Origin: Gammaproteobacteria bacterium
Lineage (GTDB): Bacteria; Pseudomonadota; Gammaproteobacteria; Steroidobacterales; Steroidobacteraceae
Assembly (NCBI GenBank): GCA_025358615.1
Contig: JANYIY010000411.1
Location: forward strand, 1-40,810
Length of the DNA: 40,810 nt
Direction of reading: 5' to 3'
Below the pieces are notes generated by a model that ran no database searches, was not told where the DNA came from, and saw only the letters and a program-made list of their open reading frames with translations. Both the position numbers and the translations under genes were made by a program. Of this stretch, positions 26,655 to 36,100 are shown one piece after another. How positions within the stretch are numbered: position 1 is the first letter of the stretch; every line of letters begins with the position of its first letter.

Positions 26655-26674
26655 CGGGATCCCAGTGTCGTTGA

Positions 26675-26702
26675 TTGTGATGCTACTGAACGATCGTATA
26701 AT
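26675..26702 (+). promoter_or_regulatory. Predicted promoter of the MFS gene
   Basis: TATAAT at 26697-26702 follows TTGTGA (26675-26680) by 16 bases, giving a perfect -10 with a 4/6 -35. It would start transcription about 64 bases before the GTG start. It overlaps the minus-strand promoter described separately. Confidence 0.45.
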
Positions 26703-26721
26703 AACGCACGCGGGCCGTCAA
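26693..26721 (-). promoter_or_regulatory. Predicted promoter of the dioxygenase gene
   Basis: On the minus strand TTGACG (26721-26716) and TACGAT (26698-26693) are separated by 17 bases, a 5/6 and 4/6 match to the sigma-70 boxes. The element interlocks with the plus-strand -10, so the two promoters probably compete or share a regulator. Confidence 0.45.
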
Positions 26722-26772
26722 TTCGCCGGGGAACAACATAGCTATTGCACGGCCGTGCCGTAGAATTGTGCG

Positions 26773-27993
26773 GTGACCGACAACAAGACCGCCACCGTCA
26801 CCATTCTGCTGTGCGCCCTGGGCGCGATCTTCGAGGGCGTCGACCTGCAGGTAGCCGGGGTCGCCGCCGCGGGCATCATTGCCGAGTTCAAGCCGGTTCC
26901 GGAGTATCTGGGTATTTTCTTCAGTGCCAGTACCTTGGGGCTGTGCGGCGGCGCGCTGCTGGGCGGGCGTTTATCGGACCGGGTCGGACGCAAGCGAGTG
27001 TTGATCACCTCGGTAGCCGTGTTCGGCCTGTTTTCCTTGCTGGCCGCGTCCGCGACCACCTTTTGGGCGCTCACCTGGGCGCGCTTGTTGACGGGATTCG
27101 GTCTCGGCGGCGCCTTCCCCATCTTTGTCGCATTGACGGCGGAAAGCAGCGCTCCCAACCGGCGCAGCTCCAATGTTGCGCTCGTCTACAGCGCCATGCC
27201 GTTTGGCGGGGCACTGGTAAGCCTGCTCAGCATGCTCACGGCGCCTGCCCATTGGCGGCAGCTGTTCATCGTCGGCGGTATCGCCCCGCTCATTGTGGCA
27301 CCCATCATGGCGGCATATTTGCGCGAGTCGCGGGCGTTTGAGCAAACGCTTGCCGTCGTGGGCCAAGGCAAGTCGCATGAGGCGGGCTTCCTCGCTGTCT
27401 TTGCGGAGGGCCGTGCCTCGAGAACAGTCTTGTTGTGGGCGAGTTTCTTCTTAGGATTGTTGACCCTGTACTTATTGTTGAATTGGCTTCCGACCTTGCT
27501 TCTAGGGTTTGGGCTCGACAAGCGCCATGCGTCCTTCGCGCAGATTGCGTTCAACTTGGGCGGGGCCGTTGCTGCACTCTTCGTCGGGAAATTGCTGGAT
27601 GGTCATCACCGCCGCAGCAGCGCCATTGTGGTGTTCGCGGCGCTGCCCGTGTCGCTGGTATGCTTGGCACTGGCTCCGCAGCAGTCATCGGTCATCGTCT
27701 TTATTGTATTGCTGCTGGGGATCGTCGTGCTCGCCTCGCAGGTCGTCATGTACGCCATGGCGCCGCAGTGCTATCCGACACGCATTCGCGGAGTCGGAGT
27801 CGGCACGGCGGTGGCCGTCGGACGAGTCGGATCGATCGTGGGGCCGGCCATTGCGGGCGTTCTGGTCGCGCGTGGTCTGTCCACGTCGCAGTTATTGCTG
27901 ATTCTCGTACCGGTGACCCTGGTCGGCGGCGTCTGCGCCATTGCCCTCGTCTGGATCATGACGATGAACCGTGGCTACGATGATCCGCGATGA
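26773..27993 (+). CDS. MFS transporter, aromatic-acid:H+ symporter-like
   Basis: 406 residues from a GTG at 26773. Twelve membrane segments are predicted. The first helix has FEGVDLQVAGVAA, in the position of the DGFD-type motif of the AAHS family, and the 2-3 loop is GGRLSDRVGRKRVL. YPTRIRGVGVGTAVAVGRVGSI in the second half is the matching 8-9/10 region. Relatives such as MhpT and PcaK import aromatic acids; others import dicarboxylates or betaines. Divergence from the dioxygenase suggests import of that enzyme's substrate. The gene converges with the next MFS gene, 23 bases apart. Confidence 0.88.
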   Translation: MTDNKTATVTILLCALGAIFEGVDLQVAGVAAAGIIAEFKPVPEYLGIFFSASTLGLCGGALLGGRLSDRVGRKRVLITSVAVFGLFSLLAASATTFWALTWARLLTGFGLGGAFPIFVALTAESSAPNRRSSNVALVYSAMPFGGALVSLLSMLTAPAHWRQLFIVGGIAPLIVAPIMAAYLRESRAFEQTLAVVGQGKSHEAGFLAVFAEGRASRTVLLWASFFLGLLTLYLLLNWLPTLLLGFGLDKRHASFAQIAFNLGGAVAALFVGKLLDGHHRRSSAIVVFAALPVSLVCLALAPQQSSVIVFIVLLLGIVVLASQVVMYAMAPQCYPTRIRGVGVGTAVAVGRVGSIVGPAIAGVLVARGLSTSQLLLILVPVTLVGGVCAIALVWIMTMNRGYDDPR

Positions 27994-28016
27994 TCATTGC
28001 GGCGCCTTTTCCAGCA

Positions 28017-29210
28017 CTAAGCCCGGGGCTGCGCACCGATGAAGGGACCTTTTTGCGAGGGCGGTACCGGTGTGCGTCGAGACTTGCGCCATAGATCATA
28101 GATCGCAAGCGCGCCGGTGAGCGTTCCGAGCAACGCAAAATACGCCGGCGGCCCGAAGCTTGCGATCAGGCCGCCTGACAGCACCGGCCCCAAGGCGGCC
28201 GCGGTTCCGTTGAGCAGCAGCAGGGCGCTGCTCGCAGCCACCATCTGGGTGGGTTCGAGTTTATCGTTGACGTGTGAAACCGACAAAGAATAGAGCGTCA
28301 GCACCAGCCCGCTGAACAGTGCCGCGAGCGCCAGAAATGCCGCATGCGGCATATGCGGAAAGGCAACGATGCTGCCTGCGACCATGGTTGCCAGCGTGCA
28401 TACGATGGCGATGACGGTGCGCCGATCGATGCGATCCGACAGCCGGCCGACGGGATACTGGGTTAACACGGCGGCTAAAATGCTCACCGCCATAAACGTG
28501 GCAACACCGCTGGTTTCCAGGCCGCGAAGGCGTGCGTACACCGGGCCCATGGAAAAAATGATGGCCGATATCAGGCCCGACACGGTAACCCCAACCACTC
28601 CCAGCGGTGAATTTCGGTACAGCTCCGGAAGATGAACCTTGCGCGGTAGGGCGCGCTCCGGCACGGCCTGCGCGGACAATACGATGGGGACCATGGCGAG
28701 GGAGATGAGCACCGACACCAGCATGAACGGGATGGCAGTCAGCGGGTTCGATACGATGAGGAGGAATTGTGCGGCGCCAAGTCCGCCGTACAGCACCAGC
28801 ATGTACACCGCGAACAAGCGGCCGCGATTGGCGCGGCTGGCGCGATCATTGATCCAGCTTTCGGCCACCACGTAAATGCCGGCGAAGCACAGGCCGGAGA
28901 TCAGGCGCATGACCCCCCAGGCCACTGGGTTGACGAAGCAGCCCTGGATCAGAACTGCCACTGAGGCCATCGCGGCAAGAGCGGCGAAGACGCGGATGTG
29001 CCCGACTCGCCGCAGCAAGACGGGCGCAATGACGGTGCCGAGTACATAGCCCACGTAGTAGCAGGACATGACGATGCCGGTGACCGTCGCCGGGAATCCC
29101 TCCAGCGTGGCGCGCAGTCCCAGCAAGGTGCTCTGCAGACCCGCGCCCAGCATGAGCACGCCCATACCGAGAAGCAGCGGCCAGGTCGAGGTAATCGCGC
29201 TAAGCGGCAC
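28017..29210 (-). CDS. MFS transporter, YcaD-like
   Basis: 397 residues with twelve predicted membrane segments. GIVMSCYYVGYVLGT in helix 2, FAGIYVVAESWINDRASRANRGR in the 4-5 region and GRLSDRIDRRTVIA in the 8-9 loop are typical of the YcaD branch, whose transport role is not established. Its start lies 11 bases inside the end of the RND gene, so they are translated from one message. Export of the same compound or sequential transport is possible. Confidence 0.87.
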   Translation of the reverse strand: MPLSAITSTWPLLLGMGVLMLGAGLQSTLLGLRATLEGFPATVTGIVMSCYYVGYVLGTVIAPVLLRRVGHIRVFAALAAMASVAVLIQGCFVNPVAWGVMRLISGLCFAGIYVVAESWINDRASRANRGRLFAVYMLVLYGGLGAAQFLLIVSNPLTAIPFMLVSVLISLAMVPIVLSAQAVPERALPRKVHLPELYRNSPLGVVGVTVSGLISAIIFSMGPVYARLRGLETSGVATFMAVSILAAVLTQYPVGRLSDRIDRRTVIAIVCTLATMVAGSIVAFPHMPHAAFLALAALFSGLVLTLYSLSVSHVNDKLEPTQMVAASSALLLLNGTAAALGPVLSGGLIASFGPPAYFALLGTLTGALAIYDLWRKSRRTPVPPSQKGPFIGAQPRA

Positions 29211-31509
29211 GGGGTTCCGATTCGTAGCGGCTCAAGATCCACAAGGCGGCCGGCAAGGCGGTGAAGTCCGCCAACAGCGCCAGAACGAAGGCCGACGAGG
29301 CGACGATGCCGAACTCGCGCATCGGCGGCAGGTCCGACATCGCGAGCGCGAGGAAGCCGCTGGCGTTGATCAGCGTCGCAAATAGAATGGGGCGACCGGC
29401 GACCAGCAAGGCGTGCTGCATAGCGCCGGCGGTGGTGCCGGCCGATTGGCCTTCTTGATAGTGATAGAAGAAGTGAATCTGATCGTTCTCGGTCGCGCCG
29501 AGCACCGTCGAGCCGATAAGGATGGTGGCGATGTTGAGGGGAATGCCCACCAGGCGCATGACGAGAAACACCGACAGAATTGCGAACAACGACGGAATCA
29601 TGGTCATCAGTCGGGCCGACGGGCTGCGAAACACCAGCAGGAAGGCGAGAAAAATGACACTCGCGGTGAGTGCAAAGCTTTGTGTGAGGGTGGGCAACAG
29701 ACGCTGAGTAATCTCCACGCCGAGCACTCCTTTGCCGACCACACTGCCGCGAATTGCGCGCAGCGCCGGTAGGCCGGCCCCCGATACGCCGGCGTGGGCC
29801 GTGGCCCAGGCCTGCTCGACGAAGGCGCGCATGGCGCCGATCCGGCCGAACAGCCTGGCGCGTCCGCGTATGCTTAGCCGCACATTGGCAAGGTCGGTCA
29901 CGTCGACGTATTCCCGCGCCCCGGGTTCGGTGAGCAAGATTTGCTCCAAATCCGCCGCGAGCTTCGGCCAATCGGCAGCCGCAGTCGGCAGCCGATCGGA
30001 GCCGGTCTGCACATAGCGCGCCCAGCGCAGCACCGACGTGGGGCCATCGACGGCGGTGATGCGTGGATCGCTTTCGAGCCTCAAGGTCAGCTGCTCCACA
30101 GCGCGCAGGAACTCCGGGTCCAACGCGTGACCGGGCGGAGTCTGCAGCCACAGCTCAACCATATCGAGCGCGTTCGATTCCTCGAAATGCCGAGTATCCT
30201 GGGCCACGCGCTCACTGGGATTGACGTAGGTCAACACGTCCATCTCGAGCGCGAGAGGTGCGATCGCACCGGGGACGCCGAATAATGCGGCCGCTCCGCA
30301 CAGCATCATCAGCAGCGCGCCGCCGACCAGCAGCCAGCGGAAGCGGCGGGTCGCCGGAACCAGCGCGTCGACGAAACGCGGAAACCACTTGCCGGCCGGC
30401 CCTTTTTCCATGCGCATGGGCGTGCGCAGCAGCGACTGCAGCGCAGGAAACAGAGTAAAACAGCCTATCCAGGCCACGATCAGTCCGCAGGCAGTCCATA
30501 GCCCCATCTCGCGTACCGGACGTATGTCGGAAATCGCCAGCGCGCCGAAGCCCACCGCGGTCGCGAACATCGAGGCGGTGCAGGGCAGGAATTTATTCGC
30601 AATGGCACGCGCATGGTGCTCGAGAGGAGTCGGCGAATCGTCCGGTTCGATGTACCGTGAATGAATGTAAACGAGCGTGGCGGTAGTGGTGACCATTACG
30701 GTCAACGGCACCAGAGTGGAGATGACGGTGTGCGACCAGCCGAACAGATAGGCCAGTCCCATCGCGATGGCGACGAGGGTGCCCAGCGTCAGTATGATGG
30801 CCGCCAAGGCGCGCCAGGAACGGTAGATGATGAACACCAGCGTCATCAGAAAAACGCCGAACAGCGGCATGAAACGCACCGTGGCCGCGCCGGTTTGCCG
30901 CTCCAGCCAGGCGTCGAGCCAGGGCGAGCCAACGCGCCGCACTTTGGTGATCGGTCCGCCGGAGTCCTCGAGCGGCAGCACCAGGGCATCGATCGCGGAC
31001 AGAGTACGATTGCGCTCGGCCGGCGATTTCACGCGCAGCTCGAGTGCAATACCGAAATACTGCTCACCCAGAAGTCCGGCTCTGCGGAACAGCGGTGTCC
31101 CGGTGGCAAAGGCGCGCACACGCTCGGCCTCGGCGGGAGTGATTTCTCCGGCCGTACCCGTACGGCGATACAGATCCAGCAGGCTATGCGCCTCGACATG
31201 CGGAATCTTGGCGAGTTCGTGCTCCAGCCGATCGGCGGCGCCGAGCGCGGCAGCGCTCAATGGGTCCGGCGCTTCGAGCATGATCAGCGCCTGCTGGCCT
31301 TCGGGAAAGATGCGATCGAACTGGGCGGTGGCGCGCACCACAGGATCGTCGGCAATGATGAGACGCTCGATGGCGGGATCGTCGGGCACGCGCAGAGCGC
31401 CGTAGATACCCGCGGCCGCTAGCACCAGGAATGCGGCGGCGATCCAGCCTCGCGCACTCAGCACGCGGATAAAAATTCGAACCACCTTGGGCGAAGCCGG
31501 GACACTCAT
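29200..31509 (-). CDS. RND-superfamily (MMPL/HpnN-type) exporter
   Basis: 769 residues from ATG 31509 (MSVPASPKV); the longer track start adds a stretch with no support. There is one membrane helix near the N-terminus, a large periplasmic domain, five helices, a second periplasmic domain and a final group of helices, the classic duplicated RND plan. Repeat-specific segments are MVTTTATLVYIHSRY and GATENDQIHFFYHY, with NKFLPCTASMFATAVGFGALA and RPILFATLINASGFLALA as the matching following helices. The second repeat keeps the acidic residue likely used in proton relay; the first has Thr there. Relatives export lipids, hopanoids or polyketides. Divergent from the PhnD-like gene with a 64-base spacer. 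Confidence 0.88.
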   Translation of the reverse strand: MSVPASPKVVRIFIRVLSARGWIAAAFLVLAAAGIYGALRVPDDPAIERLIIADDPVVRATAQFDRIFPEGQQALIMLEAPDPLSAAALGAADRLEHELAKIPHVEAHSLLDLYRRTGTAGEITPAEAERVRAFATGTPLFRRAGLLGEQYFGIALELRVKSPAERNRTLSAIDALVLPLEDSGGPITKVRRVGSPWLDAWLERQTGAATVRFMPLFGVFLMTLVFIIYRSWRALAAIILTLGTLVAIAMGLAYLFGWSHTVISTLVPLTVMVTTTATLVYIHSRYIEPDDSPTPLEHHARAIANKFLPCTASMFATAVGFGALAISDIRPVREMGLWTACGLIVAWIGCFTLFPALQSLLRTPMRMEKGPAGKWFPRFVDALVPATRRFRWLLVGGALLMMLCGAAALFGVPGAIAPLALEMDVLTYVNPSERVAQDTRHFEESNALDMVELWLQTPPGHALDPEFLRAVEQLTLRLESDPRITAVDGPTSVLRWARYVQTGSDRLPTAAADWPKLAADLEQILLTEPGAREYVDVTDLANVRLSIRGRARLFGRIGAMRAFVEQAWATAHAGVSGAGLPALRAIRGSVVGKGVLGVEITQRLLPTLTQSFALTASVIFLAFLLVFRSPSARLMTMIPSLFAILSVFLVMRLVGIPLNIATILIGSTVLGATENDQIHFFYHYQEGQSAGTTAGAMQHALLVAGRPILFATLINASGFLALAMSDLPPMREFGIVASSAFVLALLADFTALPAALWILSRYESEPRAA

Positions 31510-31573
31510 GTTAGAAAGCGCGCTCCTTGCGGCCGGGGAGACCTTCAGCGCGGGAGCATGATAGCCTAATCGA

Positions 31574-32347
31574 ATGAGTGCATTGTTAGCTGCATCACTG
31601 GCCACTTTGGTGTTCTGTGCCCCCGGATATCCCGGCGCGGCCGGCGACGCGCAGCCGCTGGTCGACCAATTCGCAGGCGCCGCCGCGGCGACTTCGGGCT
31701 GGCCTGCGGGAAGTCTGGCGGCCGTCTACGATCCGACCGAAGAGGGTGGCCTGGCGAAGCTCAAGGGTACGGATGCCGTGCTCGCCTTCGTGCCCTATCC
31801 CTTCTTTGTCGAGCATGGCGCGCAATTGCATTTGGCGCCGCTGGTCCAGGCGGACGTGACGGATGTGGGTCCGCAGCAGCGTTGGACTTTGGTGGCAAAG
31901 GCCGGCCGTGTCACAAATCCCAAGTCCATGGCCGGATATACTCTGCTCAGCGCCGCGGGCTATGCCCCGGATTTCGTGCGACACAGCGCGCTTCAAGGCT
32001 GGGACATGCCGTCCGACGTCAAGATCGAGACCACCGGACAAATCTTAAGTGCTTTGCGACGCGCCGCCGCCGGAGAGCCGGTCGCCGTACTGATCGATCA
32101 GACTCAGGCCGCAGCGCTGCCGAGCCTGCCCTTCGCCGCGCAACTCAACACCGTGATTCAGTCTGCGGAACTTCCCGTAGCGTTGATCGTCGTGGTCGAC
32201 TCCCGGGTACCTGCCGCCCGCGCCAAGGCATTGCAGACGGGGCTTCTGAAAATGAACGCGGCGACGGGGGGCGTCGACTCCTTGGGACCGCTGCGCCTGC
32301 ACGGTTTCGTGCTGCCGAAATTGCCGCCCCGCACAGCGGCGCCGTGA
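31574..32347 (+). CDS. PhnD-like periplasmic solute-binding protein
   Basis: 257 residues. The N-terminus is a signal peptide (LLAASLATLVFCAPGYPGAAG). The rest fits the two-lobed PhnD/SsuA/transferrin fold: LKGTDAVLAFVPYPFFVEHG in lobe one, WTLVAKAGRVTNPKSMAGYTLLSA at the hinge, and PVAVLIDQTQAAAL in lobe two. PhnD proteins bind phosphonates or phosphate for an ABC importer, but no permease or ATPase gene is nearby. It may instead bind a lipid or polar ligand for the divergent RND exporter. The stop overlaps the GTG of the lipoprotein gene. Confidence 0.72.
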   Translation: MSALLAASLATLVFCAPGYPGAAGDAQPLVDQFAGAAAATSGWPAGSLAAVYDPTEEGGLAKLKGTDAVLAFVPYPFFVEHGAQLHLAPLVQADVTDVGPQQRWTLVAKAGRVTNPKSMAGYTLLSAAGYAPDFVRHSALQGWDMPSDVKIETTGQILSALRRAAAGEPVAVLIDQTQAAALPSLPFAAQLNTVIQSAELPVALIVVVDSRVPAARAKALQTGLLKMNAATGGVDSLGPLRLHGFVLPKLPPRTAAP

Positions 32348-33015
32348 TCAAGCGATTTTGGATGGGCTGCCTGCTGCTGGCGGTCGCGGCATGCGCCACC
32401 CGGCTGTCGTCCCCGCCGGCGTCCTCGCCGCCGGCGCAGAGTGCCGAGCCGTCTTCGGTGGCCGAGTTGGCTGCCGCCATCGATGCCGACGCGAAGCGCA
32501 GCGATCACGAGTCCGACGCAAAGATACGCGAGTCGCTCGCGACCGACGCCGGCCGCAACGCGGACGCCTGTCTTGCACGGGAGCCGCAGGCCGCCGCCTG
32601 TCTCTATGGGCGCGGCATTGCGCTCGGGCTCATGGCGCGGGCACATCCGACTCACGCCGGCGAATTCCTGAACAGCATGCTCGATGCCTTGGCGAAGGCC
32701 GAGACGGTGGATGCTACCTACCAAGAAGCGGGCCCCGGGCGGGTGCGCTCACTGGTGCTGATTCGCGCGCCCGGCTGGCCACTGGGCCCCGGCGACACCG
32801 ACGCCGGGCTGGTGGCCGCGCGCCGTGCAGTCGTGCTCAGTCCGCTGTATCCGCCCAATCTGTTGGCGCTGGCAGAGGCGCTGGCAAAGTCCGGAGACGC
32901 CGCCGGCGCCAAACTGAACTACTCGCGCGCCCGCGACGCGGCATTGGCGCTGTCAGCCGGTGGGGATCGAGAGGACTGGCTGCGCCAAGCTGAGCAGGGA
33001 TTGCAGCACAGATAG
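32344..33015 (+). CDS. TPR lipoprotein (TatT-like)
   Basis: 223 residues from a GTG at 32344, overlapping the previous TGA by four bases. The N-terminus is a lipoprotein signal (LLLAVAAC) with the lipidated Cys at about residue 17, then a Pro/Ser-rich linker. The body is helical: AACLYGRGIALGLMAR, GPGRVRSLVLIRAPGWPLGPGD and SPLYPPNLLALAEALAKSGDAAGAKLNYSRARDAA. These resemble the TatT component of TRAP-associated systems and other TPR lipoproteins. It probably sits at the outer membrane face with the PhnD-like protein. Specific function unknown. Confidence 0.75.
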   Translation: MIKRFWMGCLLLAVAACATRLSSPPASSPPAQSAEPSSVAELAAAIDADAKRSDHESDAKIRESLATDAGRNADACLAREPQAAACLYGRGIALGLMARAHPTHAGEFLNSMLDALAKAETVDATYQEAGPGRVRSLVLIRAPGWPLGPGDTDAGLVAARRAVVLSPLYPPNLLALAEALAKSGDAAGAKLNYSRARDAALALSAGGDREDWLRQAEQGLQHR

Positions 33016-33136
33016 CGGAATGCGGCGTGCCACAATTGCACGGCGCATTGCCATGATTGATCACGAAGGCGGGCACGTCGACTGGTAGCCTGAGCCGGGA
33101 AATGAAATTCGCGGGCAGGGATACTTAGGAGCGGCA

Positions 33137-36100
33137 GTGACAAATTCGCGTTGGACGGCAATGGTTCGTGTGACCGCGAGTTTGTGGAAGGCTTGGGCTC
33201 GGTGCGCGCAGGCCGTGTTCGGCGCTTGGGCCTGGGAGGCCCCGCGCTGGTTCACTTGGGCTCGAGGCGCCCTGACCGGTATCGGCCGACGCTGGTCGTA
33301 CTCGGCGCGCAGCCATCCTCGCACCACCGGTGCCGTCCTCGTCGGCATCGTGGTCCTGGCGCTCGGCAGCTATGCGTCCTGGCACTGGTACCAATTGCTG
33401 CCGAAGCCGGAGTTCGCCGCCTTCTCGCTCACCGCGCCGGGGCGCACCCGCATAGAAGAAGAGAATGCCAAACCGGATCCGCTGACTGTCCGTTTCGATC
33501 GTTCGGTGGCGGCGCTCGCTTTGGCGGGCAAGCCCCTAGCGAATGGTGTGAGCATGGCGCCCGGTCTCGAGGGCACTTGGCGCTGGCTGGATGACCGGGT
33601 ACTGGAATTTCGCCCGAAACAAGACTGGCCGATCGGGCAAGTCTACAAAGTGGCCTTGGACAAGGCCATCCTGGCCCCGCAGGTGCGTCTCAAGGATTAT
33701 GGCTTGGAATTCGGCACCGCGAGCTTCGCGGCGCATATCTCCGCCAGCCAGTTCTATCAGGACCCGGTCAATCCCGGCGTCAAGATGGGCGTGTTCGATG
33801 TGCAATTCACGCATCCGGTGGATCCCGCCGAATTCGAGCGGCGGGTGGAACTGCGTCTCGCCGGGCAAAAGGAGGGTGTGCTGGGAGTGGGACGCGAAAC
33901 CACGCCCTTCACCGTCGTCTACGACAAACTCAAGCTCATCGCCTCCGTGCATTCGGCCAGCCTGCCGATCCCGAAGGATCCGACTGCCCTGGAAATTCAT
34001 ATCGATGCGGGCGTTCGCGCTGCGCGCGGCGGCAATCCTACCCCGACGCCGCTGACGGCCGGCGCCGCCGTTCCTGGGCTTTACAGTCTAACGGTGACGG
34101 GCGCAGAACCACTGGTGGTCAGCAATCAGCGCAATGAACCCGAGCAAGTGCTGCTGGTCAATCTCTCGGCGGCCACCGGCGAGCGTGATATGGCGCAGGC
34201 GGTCAAGGTCTGGGTTCTGCCGAAGGTGCGGCCCGCGCATGACGTGGTGCCGGCAGCCGGGCGTGAGGACTCGCCCTACGGCTGGTACAACCCGAAGGAA
34301 GTCTCGGACGCGGTGCTGAGCGCAGCGGAGCCGCTGGCGCTGGAGCCGATTGCGGCGGAACGAGAGTTCGTCGAGAGCCATAGTTTGCGCTATCACGCCG
34401 ACGTCGGACGATTCCTGTTCGTGCAGGTGGACAAGAACCTGCGCTCATTCGGCGGCTACCTGTCGCCGCGCACCGAACGTTTCATCGTCGCGGTACCGCC
34501 GTTTCCGCCGGAGCTGAAAATCCTTTCGCAGGGAAGTTTGCTCGCCCTGTCCGGTGAGCACAAAGTCGCTGCGCTGGTGCGCGACCTGCCGGGGGTGCGT
34601 ATCGACATTGCGCGCCTGCTGCCGGCGCAGCTGCAACACCTGGTATCGCAGTCGAATGGCGATTTCTCCAATCCCAGCTTCTATGGCGGTCTGGGTCCCG
34701 ACAATCTGACCGAGCGCTTCGTGCGCAAGGTACCGCTCGGCAACCTGGCACACGGGCAGGCGCACTACGAGAGCATCGATCTCGGCGAATATCTGCACAG
34801 CGGCGCGCAAGAGAAGCGCGGCATTTTTCTGTTGACTGTCCAAGGTTATGATCCGCGCGCCGAAGCGGCGCAGCAACGCGCGGCTGAAGCGCGTCGGCGC
34901 GCCGCGGCGCTGCCGGCTGCGACCGCGGCGGCCGCGAATGACGACGAAACCGAAGCAGTCGGCGCCGACGACGCAGGCAGTAGCGAGGAGGCATCCGCGG
35001 CGGCTGCCGGCATGATCGACAAGCGTCTCATCCTGGTCACGGATTTAGGCATTGTACTCAAGAGATCGACCGACGGCACCCAAGATGTATTCGTGCAGTC
35101 CATCGCGAACGGGCTGCCGGTCGCCGCGGCCGGCGTCGATATCGTCGCCAAGAATGGCACGACCTTGGTCACGCAAACGACCGATGCGCTTGGCCGGGCG
35201 CATTTTCAGAAACTCGACGACCTGACGCGTGAACGCGCGCCGCTGTTGGTGCAGGTCAGAAAAGCCGGCGATCTGTCTTTTCTGCCGCTGATTCACGGCG
35301 ACCGCCGTCTCGATATGTCGCGCTTCGACATCGGCGGCGTTCGCAGCGCCCGCGGCGCGAATCAGTTGACCGCCTATCTGTTTTCCGATCGCGGCATCTA
35401 TCGGCCTGGGGATGCAATCCACATCGGCATGATCACCAAAACGGCGAATTGGTCGAAAGATTTGGCCGGGATCCCGCTGGAGGCCGAGATCCTCGATGCT
35501 CGCGGACTGACGGTGGCACGCCAGCGATTCAAGCTGCCGGCAAGCGGGTTCGCGGAACTTTCGCACACCACCCCCGACACCGCACCGACCGGCACGTACA
35601 CGGTGAATCTGTACATCGTCAAGGATAGTCGAGCGGACGCCGAGATCGGCACAACCACGGTTCGCGTCCAGGAATTCGAGCCGGAGCGGATGAAAGTCAC
35701 GGCGCAATTAAGCGCGGAGAGTGCCGATGGCTGGGTTACACCTAAGGACCTCAAGGCGCTGATCAACGTGCAGAATCTGTTCGGCACGCCGGCAGAGCAT
35801 CGGCGCGTGGAAGGAACATTGACGCTGACGCCGGCATTTCCGGCCTTCCGCAGCCTGCCGGATTATCGCTTCTACGATCCCCAGCGCGCCAAAGAGGGCT
35901 ACAGCGATCGACTGCGCGATGCCGACACCGACAGCCAAGGCAATGCCGTTTTCGACCTCGGGTTGCAGAAGTACGCCAAGGCGACTTATCGCGTTCATGT
36001 GTTGGCGCGAGCCTTCGAACCCGGTAGCGGGCGCTCGGTGACCGCCGATGCAGCCGCACTGGTATCGGAACTGCCGTTCCTGGTCGGCTTCAAGGCCGAC

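Noticed and set aside
28949-30151. 400-aa Arg-rich minus-strand ORF overlapping the RND and MFS genes
   Set aside because: Out-of-frame shadow of two well-supported transporters on the same strand.
30661-31422. 253-aa plus-strand ORF opposite the RND gene
   Set aside because: Gly/Gln/His-rich antisense frame with no domain character.
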